From contig CAYFJO010000342.1 of the NCBI GenBank assembly GCA_964343305.1, positions 1 through 11,621 of the forward strand: a stretch of 11,621 nt of DNA, given 5' to 3'. Shown piece after piece: positions 1-9,700 of the stretch. Each line of letters starts with the position of its first letter. Within the stretch, counting starts at the first letter, position 1. A program made the position numbers and the translations under genes. Below the pieces are notes generated by a model. That model saw only the letters and a list, made by a program, of their open reading frames with translations, was not told where the DNA came from and did not search any database. Source of the DNA: CAYFJO01 sp964343305 (GTDB lineage Bacteria > Planctomycetota > Planctomycetia > Pirellulales > Pirellulaceae).

Positions 1-491
1 CCGATGCGGGCGGCAACACATCCGAATTCTCCAACCCCGGGATCGTTACCACGCCACTGCAAGCGAAGAGTCAGAAGAGTCAAGGGACGAGAGTCGAGAG
101 TCGAGAGCTTCAGCCAAACCAACTCCAGCCGATCGTCGACGCCGCGATCTCGATCTGGGAAAGCACTGGCCTAACAACCCAACAACTTGCCACACTGGAA
201 TCCGTCGATGTGCAAATCAGCGACCTGCCCGGCAACTTGCTCGGCGTGGCATCGGACAACACGATTACGATCGATACCAACGCCGCCGGCTTCGGCTGGT
301 TCGTCGATTCCACGCCGCTGGACGACAGCGAGTTCACGGCTGCCGACGTGGATGCGCTGGACCAAATGGACTTGCTAACCGCCGTGCTACACGAATTCGG
401 CCACATCCTGGAATTGGCCGATGTGTTGATCAGCGACCACGATCTCATGTCCGCTTGGCTCGAATCCGGCGTACGCCGCAAGCCCAATTGA
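1..491 (+). CDS. 3' end of a secreted-type protein with a C-terminal zincin-like (HExxH) domain
   Basis: The frame is open from the left edge (first whole codon at 3) to TGA at 489-491, giving 162 residues of a longer protein. The ATG-initiated 93-residue frame at 210 is internal to it. The start reads DAGGNTSEFSNPG, like the end of bacterial beta-helix or Ig-rich exported proteins. An AG-rich Ser/Arg/Gln linker follows (about 61-120), then a domain with WESTGLTTQQLATLESVDV, a DTNAAGFGWFVD segment and the motif HEFGHILELAD at 390-422. Thirteen residues beyond the motif's Asp is a possible Met-turn (DLMS). The HExxH fits a zinc metallopeptidase fold and the Asp eleven places from the first His could be the third ligand, but the Gly usual at position 8 of matrixin-like motifs is Glu here, so activity is uncertain. 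Similar terminal domains occur in large planctomycete exported proteins. That the 5' part resembles the downstream giant gene is an inference. Confidence 0.8.
   Translation, partial: DAGGNTSEFSNPGIVTTPLQAKSQKSQGTRVESRELQPNQLQPIVDAAISIWESTGLTTQQLATLESVDVQISDLPGNLLGVASDNTITIDTNAAGFGWFVDSTPLDDSEFTAADVDALDQMDLLTAVLHEFGHILELADVLISDHDLMSAWLESGVRRKPN
68..107 (+). repeat. AG-rich GAGTC-based short tandem repeat inside the coding region
   Basis: GAGTC occurs at 68, 77, 91 and 98. The last two belong to a perfect 7-bp tandem repeat (GAGTCGA at 91-97 and 98-104, then GAG). It is translated in frame as a polar, Arg/Ser/Gln-rich linker between the beta-helix-like tail and the metallopeptidase-like domain. 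Base composition differs sharply from the flanking GC-rich domain sequence. It may be a microsatellite-like insertion tolerated because it falls in an interdomain linker. Confidence 0.7.
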
Positions 492-591
492 CGGGTGAGC
501 ACTGCGGTTAAACAAGGAAGTTCCTGGATTTCGGCAATCATTCTCGTTAGAATGAAAGGGCCCATTACCACATTGGCGAAGAGTCTCATTC

Positions 592-598
592 GAGGAAA
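592..598 (+). promoter_or_regulatory. Shine-Dalgarno sequence of the giant gene
   Basis: GAGGAAA lies just before the ATG at 604, with 7 bases between the GAGGA core and the start codon. The frame has a stop at 553-555 and no other ATG, GTG or TTG start between it and 604, so the ATG at 604 is the start choice. The 112-base gap to the upstream stop leaves room for a promoter, but I could not place one convincingly. Confidence 0.75.
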
Positions 599-603
599 GC
601 GCC

Positions 604-729
604 ATGAGTTTGATCAGGCAGTTCTTGCAGTGGCTTCGTTCTGAATCCAAGACCCCGCGCAAACTAAATACACAGCGTGGTCTTGCCTGTGCAACGGAGC
701 CTTTGGAGAGCCGCGTGCTGCTGGCGTCC
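604..729 (+). other. N-terminal leader with LEPR-XLL-type motif
   Basis: Residues 1-42. A basic/hydrophobic start (MSLIRQFLQWLR) is followed by a polar stretch with several Lys and Arg, then EPLESRVLLAS at 697-729, immediately before the first DFGDAPD. The motif matches the LEPRxLLS consensus found at the N-terminus of many large planctomycete proteins, with Ser in place of the Pro of LEPR. There is no long hydrophobic core as in a Sec signal peptide. The family knowledge is a motif association; its mechanism in export is not established from this sequence. Confidence 0.8.
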
Positions 730-3700
730 GACTTTGGCGATGCGCCCGATCCGTCGTATCCAACGCTGCTGGCAAGTGATGGAGCACGGCACACGTTGGG
801 GTCCGGTCTCTCGTTGGGCGCGCTAATTGATGCGGACGCCGATGGGCAGCAGACTCTGTCCGCCGACGGAGACGATACGGACGGGACGGATGATGACGAT
901 GGCGTGACGTTGGGTGCAGTCGCAGCCGGCGATCTTACAGCAAGTGTGACTGTGAACGTTCAGAACGCACCCAGCGGCGCGAAACTGGACGCGTGGATTG
1001 ACTTCAACGGGGATGGTAACTGGTTGTTGTTCGGTGAACAGATATTCGACAGCATCGACGTCGTGGCGGGTGACAACAACCTCACGTTTGAGGTGCCGGC
1101 CGATGCGAGTGTCGGCGATGCCTTCGCCCGGTTCCGACTGAGTACGGCCGGGAACTTGCGGCCGACAGGCCTGGCCGCGGATGGCGAAGTCGAAGATTAC
1201 CAGATCAATGTGCAAGCGCCTGGGGGCTCCGGGCGGTTCGTCGACACTGGTCAGAACTTCGGACTCGCCTCGCCCAGTACGAACATTCGGGTGGGCGACT
1301 TGGACGGTGATGGCGACTTGGACTCGTTCGTCACCAACCGCAATGCCTTCGCGCCGAACGAAGTCTGGCTCAACAACGGCGATGGGTCGTTCAATTCCAC
1401 CGGTCAGTCCCTTGGTGCCTCGCTAAGCACGAACGCCGCTCTCGGTGACTTGGATGCCGACGGCGACTTGGATGCTTTCGTTGCGAATGAAAACGCCAGC
1501 GCCAACCGCGTCTGGTGGAATGACGGTACGGGAATGTTCACCGACAGCGGGCAGTCCATCGGGAACTTCGGCAGCCAGGCAGTCGAACTTGGTGACCTGG
1601 ACGGGGATGGCGACCTGGATGCCTTCGTCGTCAATGCGCATGGACCAAGCAAGCCCCACAACGTTTGGCTCAACAACGGAGGTGGCACGTTCTCGCTCGG
1701 TTCCAGCTTCGGGGGCAATGACAGCCGTGACGTTGCACTTGGCGATGTGGATCGCGATGGTGACCTGGATGCTTTCGTCGTGCACTACAATCGCGCCAGC
1801 AACACGGTCTGGCTCAACAACGGTGATGGTACGTTTACCGACAGCGGCCAGGCACTGGCAGGAGACTGGAGCGAGGGTGTGGCGTTAGGCGACTTGGATG
1901 GCGATGGGGATTTGGATGCGTTCGTGATTGAGCTTTATTACACCAATGCGAACACCGTTTGGTTGAACAACGGCACGGGCGTATTCACGGACAGTGGCCA
2001 GGCCCTCGGCGGTTCGGTGAGCCAGAATATCGACTTGGCCGACTTGGACGGGGATGGTGACCTGGACGCTGTCGTGGCGAATGCGTCCGGCGACGAAAAC
2101 AAGATGTGGCTGAACAATGGCGCTGGCATCTTTTCTGAGAGTTCCCAATTCCTGGCCGCAACCGCGCAGTATGGAGCCTTGGACCTGGGCGACTTGGATG
2201 ACGATGGTGATATCGACGCCTTTGTAGTCAGCGACCAGTTATACCAGCATCGAGTCTGGCTCAACGACCCCGACGTTGATTTTGGAGATGCGCCGGACGC
2301 CTACCAGGTTTTGCTCGTCGAGGGTGGCGCGCGACATCACATTGCCGGCCCGCAGTTGGGCAGCTTGATCGATGCGGAGGACGACGGCCAGCCGAGTGTG
2401 AACGCCGACGGTGACGACACCGTCGCTACAGACGATGAAGATGGTGTGACATTTGGGCCGCTGACAGTCGGCCAGACAGGGGCGTCGGTCACGGTCCATG
2501 TGCAAAACGCTGGTAGCGGTGCAAAACTTGACGCCTGGATCGACTTGAATCGAGACGGTAGCTGGCTCAATGGCAGCGAGCAGATATTCCACACCGAACC
2601 TGTCGTCAACGGAGACAATCTCTTGTCGTTCGACATCCCCTCCCACGCATTGCCGGGCACGAGTTTTGCTCGTTTCCGTCTGACCGTCGCCGGCGGGCTC
2701 CCACCGACTGGATCGACCCTGAATGGTGAAGTCGAAGACTATTCCGTCGTGCTGCAACCGCCGCCGGGCGCGGGCAACTTCGTCGATAGTGGCCAGAGCC
2801 TGGGCAGTGCGGCGAGCGCCTTGACCGAGTTGGCTGACGTCGATGGCGACGGCGACTTGGATGCGTTTGTCATCAACACGGGACAAGCAGATAAGGTCTG
2901 GCTCAACGATGGGAGCGGAAGCTTTACCGACAGCGGCCAGAGCCTGAGCGTGGCGAACGGGGCGGGCGGAGTGCTGGGCGACCTGGACGGCAATGGCAGT
3001 CTCGACGCCTTCATTGCAATCGACGGCGGAAACGAAGTCTGGCTGAACAATGGCAGTGGGATGTTTACGAATAGCGGGCAATCGATCGGGACATTCAACA
3101 GCCGGCGAGTTCGACATGGCGACATCGACGCCGACGGGGATCAAGACGCAGTCGTCGCCGCTACCCAAGGCTCCAGGATTTGGCGTAACGATGGGAGCGG
3201 AGTCTTTTCGTTCGGTGCCTACCTCGATTCCACGTTCGAAAGCCGCGATCTAGCGCTGGGCGACGTCGATGGAGATGGAGACCTCGACGTGTTTGTAGTG
3301 CAAGGCGCAGGGCTGACGAACCGTCTGCTCGTCAACCAAGGCACGAGCAGCCTGTACTTCACGAATTCGTATCAGAGTTTGGGCACCGACAGCGAGGGCG
3401 TGGCTCTCGGGGATCTGGATAATGACGGCGATCTGGACGTTTTCATTGGTAACTCGCTTCAAGGGAGTACGGTCCTGCTGAACGATGGCAACGGCACGTT
3501 TACAGATAGCGGTCAAACTCTAGGCGTGGCTGGTGTATCCGAAGTCCGATTGCTAGATGCAGACGGCGACGGCGATTTGGATGCATGGGCAGTGCATGCG
3601 TCCCTCGGCAGTGTGCTGTGGGTGAATGATGGTAACGCCGTGTATTCTTCCGGGCCCGCCTTGGCATCTTCTGAGAGCGCATCGCTCGGCGACTTCGATG

Positions 3701-6700
3701 CGGATCGAGACATCGACGCATTTCTATCGCACAGCGGCCCAAATCGTGTTCTTTTGCAGATTCTCTCCGATTATGGTGACGCGCCCGATACGAGTACGGG
3801 AACGGGTGCGGGCAATTACAACACACTGGCTGCGGATGGTGGTCCCTCCCACGAGATCGTGGCAGGACTGCTGATGGGCGCGAGTGTGGATGGGGATGGC
3901 GGCACGCTCCAAGGCGCGTCGGCCAATGTTGACGACGTGGACGGGGCGCTGCCGGATGACGAAGATGGGCTGAACTTCCCCCAAGGTGACTTACTGTTGA
4001 CGATCGGGACGCAGCCGAAGGTGAACGTAATTGTCACCAACAACACTGGCACTGCCGCGACGCTTTCTGGCTGGATCGATTACAACAACGATGGCGTGTT
4101 CGACAACGCCACCGAGCGTGCTCAAATGGCTGTGTCCGACAGAGCGACCAGCGATATCGTCACCCTTTCCTTCCCAACCGTGCCAGGCGGGTTTATTGGC
4201 AACACATACGCCCGCTACCGCCTCAGCACCGATGCCGCAGCAGCGAATCCCACCGGCGCGGCCAGCGACGGCGAAGTGGAAGACTACGTCGCCACGATCC
4301 TCGACACCAGCGACGGCACGGTGCAGAGCAACGTCAAGATCAGCGACGGCCTGGCCGGCTTCATGCCTAGCGGACTGGATTCTCTTGACAAATTTGGCAG
4401 TTCGCTGGCCAGCCTGGGTGACCTGGACGGGGACGGCGTGGGTGATCTGGCCGTCGGGGCGCGCGATGACGAGAACACGGAAAACGATGAAGGTGCTGTG
4501 TACGTGCTGTTCATGAACAGCAATGGAACCGTAAAAAGCGACGTCAAGATCAGCGACGGCTTGGCCGGCTTCACACCCAACGGACTGGAATTTGGTGACC
4601 AATTCGGGAGTTCGCTGGCCAGTCTGGGTGACTTGGATGGGGACGGCGTTGCCGATCTGGCGGTCGGGGCGCAATTCGATGAAAACCCGGCTGCCTATTC
4701 ACCATATGGTCCACAGGGCGCCATATACGTGTTTTTCATGAAGACCGATGGGACGGTGAAGAGCAATGTCAAGATCAGCGACGGCCTGGCCGGCTTCACA
4801 CCTAGCGGACTGATTAATAGTGACAGATTCGGCATTTCGCTGGCCAGCCTGGGTGACCTGGACGGGGACGGTGTGGTCGATCTGGCCGTCGGAGCAGAAC
4901 GTGACGAAAACAACGAGGCCACCAACGACGCTGAAGGGGCCGTGTACGTGCTGCTGATGAACAGCGACGGCACGGTGAAGAGTCACGTCAAGATCAGTGA
5001 CGGCCTGGCCGCCTTCACACCCAGCGGACTGGATGGAGGTGACCTATTCGGCAGTTCGCTGGCCAGCCTAGGGGACCTGGACGGGGACGGCGTGGGCGAT
5101 CTGGCCGTCGGGGCGCGCGGTGACGAAAATACGGAAGGCGGTGAAGGGGCCGTGTACGTGCTGCTGATGAACAGCGACGGCACGGTCAAGAGCCACACAA
5201 AGATCAGCGACGGCCTGGCCGGCTTCACACCCAGCGGACTGGAATCTGGTGACCAGTTCGGCAGTTCACTGGCCAGTCTTGGTGACCTGGACGGGGACGG
5301 TGTGGGCGATCTGGCCGTCGGGGCGTTTCTTGACGAAAACATTGAGGGCGTTGAAGGGGCCGTGTACGTGCTGCTGATGAACAGCGACGGCACGGTGAAA
5401 AGCAACGTCAAGATCAGCGACGGCCTGGCCGGCTTCACGCCCAGCGGACTGGATGGGGATGACCGATTCGGCAGCGCACTGGCCAGCCTGGGTGACCTGG
5501 ACGGGGACGGCGTCGGTGATCTGGCCGTCGGGGCGTTTTTGGACGAAAACACGGTCTCCGGTGAAGGGGCCGTGTACGTGCTGTTTCTCAATCCGGCGTC
5601 GTTTGACTTTGGCGATGCACCTAATTCTGCTCAGTCCGGATTTCCTTCCAGCTATCCGGTGTTGCTAGCCGACGATGGGGCTCGGCATCAGGATGTTGGT
5701 CCGACGTTAGGTCTGTTACGGAGTACCGAAAGCGAAGGTCAACCCGACGCCAATGCCCTCGGCGACGACAACGATGGTACGGACGACGAAGACGGAGTGA
5801 CGTTCGCCGGCGGAACGGTCACGGCCAGCTTTGCCAGCGCGACCGTCGGGTCGGTCGATGTCAATTTGCAGAATGCCGATGCGTCGTCGAATTTGCTCAA
5901 CGCTTGGCTGGACTTTAACCGCGACGGCGACTGGGACGATCCGGGCGAACAGATCTTTACCAACTTCGGCCTCGGCACCAGCAACGGTGTGCAAACGCTC
6001 AGCTTCCCGGTCCCGCAAGACACGGGCGTCAACGTGATCAGCGGCCAGACGTTTGCTCGCTTTCGCGTGGACACCATCGGCGGATTGCAGACCACCGGAT
6101 CCGCCATCAACGGCGAAGTGGAAGACCACGCCGTGACGCTGGCAAGCTTTCCCACGACTCCTTCCACGCCGGTGCAGATCGGCGGCGCGAATCCCACCAA
6201 CGTCGCGGTCCAAGGCTTTAGCGTTGACGTCAGCAATGTTCCGGCATCCGGTTTGACGGTCCAGTTGCGCGTCAATGGTGGTGTTGCGGATACTGAATTC
6301 GCCAATGCCGATGGTACGGTCAATCTGGTCGGCACGCTCTCGGAGGGAAGCAACACGATCGTCGCGAGGGTGACGGACGCTGGCGGCGATTTTAGTGATT
6401 CGTCGTCATTGATCGTCACGCTCGATACGGCAGCTCCCGCCGCTCCGGTGATTGCTTCGATGACCAACGACACCGGCGCCAGCGGCAGCGACTTTGTCAC
6501 CAGCGACTCGGTCGTGGACTTCTCTGGCACTGCCGAGATAAACAGCACGGTCAAATTGTTCCGTAATGGTGTTCTGGTGGACACAGCAACGGCGACTGGC
6601 GGTAACTGGACGATCAACAACGCTTCACTCAGCGAAGGCAGTCAAACTGTTCAAGTCACCGCGACCGACGGGGCGGGCAATACCAGCTCGCCCGGCACCT

Positions 6701-9700
6701 CGCAGACCGTCGTGCTCGACACGCAGGCTCCCACCACGCCAGGTACTCCGGATCTGGACGCCACAAGCGACACCGGTGCGAGCAATACGGACAACGTGAC
6801 GACCGATCGGACGCCAACTTTTACAGGTGCGTCCGATCCCGGTGTGTTGGTTGAAGTAACCTCGAACGTAGGCGGTTCGTTGGGCGTGGTGACGGCGTCT
6901 CCAACCGGTGTGTGGACCTTGATCGCTCCCATGATGGCCGAAGACGTACACAGCATTTCCGCCACCGTCGGTCCCGATCTGGCAGGAAACACGAGCGCAG
7001 CCTCCGCAGCACTGTCTGTGACGATCGAAGACCCGGATTTCGGCGACGCACCCAACGACGGCGCGGGTGGACCGTTGCCTGATTACGCCACGTTGCTGAC
7101 CGACAACGGCCCCAGGCATGTCATCGACGCCAACATTTTCATGGGGGCTTCCGTCGATAACGAACTGGACGGCAACCCTAGCGCCAACGCCAACGGCGAC
7201 GACACCGACCAGGCGTTACCCGACGATGAGGACGGCGTGCTAGATCCGTTTGGCTTGTTGGGGACGGTCGGGACGGCGCCAACGGTGACAGTATTGGCCA
7301 ACAACAACACGGGAGCGTCGGCGACTCTATTTGGCTGGATCGACTACAACAAGGACGGAGTGTTCGATAACGTCGCCGAGCGCACACAGATTGCAGTGCC
7401 CAACAGCACAACCGATGGTCGCTTTACGTTGACGTTCCCAGCGGTCCCCGACGGCTCGGCGGGTCAGACCTACGCTCGGTTCCGGCTGAGCACCGACGCG
7501 GCGGCCGCCAATCCGACTGGACCGGCCAACGACGGCGAAGTCGAGGACTATGTTTACAAGATAACCACTCCCGGTGGCGGAACGGTCCAAAGCCAGCAGA
7601 AGATCAGCGATGCCCTAGGCGGATTAACTGCTGGCTCCCTCGACGGCGGTGACCGCTTCGGTTCTGCAGTGGCTGCCCTTGGCGACTTGGACGGCGACGG
7701 AGTGACCGACATGGCGGTGGGAGCGCGTAGGGACGAGAACGTCGGTTCCCAAGAAGGGGCTGTCTACGTTTTGATGCTCAATAGCGACGGCACGGTCAAA
7801 TCCCAACAGAAGATCAGCGACGGGCTGGGCGGCCTAGCCGGCGGCACTCTCGCCGGCGATGACCAGTTTGGCTCCGCGGTGGCCGCCCTGGGCGACCTGG
7901 ACGGTGACGGCGTGACCGATATGGCTGTCGGGGCGTACCTCAACGAGGAAGGAGCTGCAGATGTTAACTCAGGCGCGGTCTACGTCTTGCTAATGAATAG
8001 CAATGGCACGGTCAAAAACCAACAGAAGATCAGCAACGGAGTCGGTGGCCTAGCCGCAGGCTCCCTCGGCTCGTTCGTCAACTTCGGCTCCGCGGTTGCC
8101 GGCCTTGGCGATTTGGACGGTGACGGTGTGGCCGACATGGCCGTCGGGGCCCAATTTGACGGAAACGGCGACTCTGGTGAAGGGGCTATCTACGTTCTGC
8201 TATTGAATACCGACGGGACAGTCAAAAGCCAGCAGAAGATCAGTGACGGTCTGGGCGGCCTGACCGCTGGTTCGCTCGACTTGTTTGACATCTTCGGCTC
8301 CGCGGTGGCAAGCCTGGGTGATCTGGATGGCGACGGCGTATCCGATATGGCAGTGGGGGCGCGACAGGACGAGTACCTTGATTCTAGTGAAGGGGCGGTT
8401 TATGTCCTGTTGATGAACTCCAACGGTACGGTCAAGAGCCAGCAGAAAATCAGCGACGGACTGGGTGGCATGATCGCCGGTTCTCTCGACGCGAGCGACT
8501 ACTTTGGCAGTGCGGTAGCCGGCGTTGGCGACTTGGACGGTGACGGAGTGGCCGATATGGCCGTCGGGGCGCGGAACGACGAGACTGGGGCGGTTTACGG
8601 TCAAGGGTCCGTCTACGTCCTGCTTCTTAATTCCGACGGGACGGTCAAGGGCCAGCGGAAGATCAGCGACGGCCTGGGCGGCCTGGCCGCTGGCTCTCTC
8701 GGTTCGTTTGACAATTTCGGCTCCGGCGTGGTTGGCCTGGGCGATCTAGACGGCGACGGATTGGCCGACATTGGCGTAGGTGCGATACATGACGAGAACG
8801 TCGATTCCGAAGAAGGGGCCGTCTACATCCTTTTTCTCTCGCCGGCCGATTTCGGAGACGCGCCCGATACGGGCCCCGCGACAGGCCCAGGAAATTACCA
8901 GACGCAGGCGGCTGACGACGGAGCGAGCCACGCGATTGCGAGTAGCCTGCTACTGGGGGCGAACGTTGATGGTAACACCGGTACGCTGCAGAACGCGGTG
9001 GCCAACGCCGACGATGTGAATCAAGCGTTGCCCGACGACGAAGATGGGTTGCTCGATCCGTTTGATCTCTTGGGCACGGAGGGGGCGGCACCAACGGTCA
9101 CGCTGCTTGCCACCAACAACACGGGCACCGCCGCCACACTGGCCGGCTGGATCGACTACAACGCCAACGGAATCTTTGAAAACACTGGCGAACGCGTCAT
9201 GGTCAACGTTTCCAACGGTATCACCGCCGGGCGCTTCACACTCACGTTCCCGGCCGTTCCCGCCAACTCGGCTGGCACGACATACGCCCGCTTTCGGCTC
9301 AGCACCGACGCGGCGTTCATCTTGGACCCCGGCTCCACAGGCAGTGTGGGCGACGGGGAAGTGGAGGACTACGTTTTCACGATCACCGCTCCCGGTGGTG
9401 GGACAGTCCAGGGCCAGCAGAAGATCAGCGACGGACTAGGCGGCCTGCCCGCTGGCTCCCTCGACACGGATGATTTCTTTGGTTCTGCGGTGAGTGCTCT
9501 GGGTGACCTGGACGGTGATGGCGTGAACGACATGGTCGTCGGGGCGATTCTCGACGAAAACGTCGATTCCAATGAGGGAGCGACCTATGTCTTGCTACTC
9601 AATAGCGACGGCACAGTCAAAGGTCAGCAGAAGATCAGCGATGGGTTGGGGGGATTGGCTGCCGGGTCTCTCGACACCGGTGACTTCTTCGGTTCGGCCG

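Noticed and set aside
210..491. A separate small 93-residue gene starting at ATG 210
   Set aside because: The frame is open from the left edge and the upstream residues form the same domain; there is no ribosome binding site before 210.
515..525. Small palindrome AGGAAGTTCCT as a terminator of the upstream gene
   Set aside because: The stem is 5 bp with a 1-base centre and no T-run, so it cannot form a plausible hairpin terminator.
525..553. Possible sigma-70-like promoter (TGGATT, 17 bases, TAGAAT)
   Set aside because: The -10 matches 5 of 6 but the -35 only 3 of 6, and planctomycete promoter rules are poorly known; indistinguishable from chance.
2239..3168. 309-residue open frame on the minus strand
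   Set aside because: It is fully antisense to GEVED2 and block B, has no recognisable domain, and exists because the repeated Asp/Gly/Leu codons avoid stops in that phase.
4983..6620. Long minus-strand frames with repeated Pro/Ser/Thr-rich peptides
   Set aside because: Their periodicity is the 210-bp period of the FG-GAP repeats read backwards, plus the GEVED4/Ig antisense; there is no independent coding signal.
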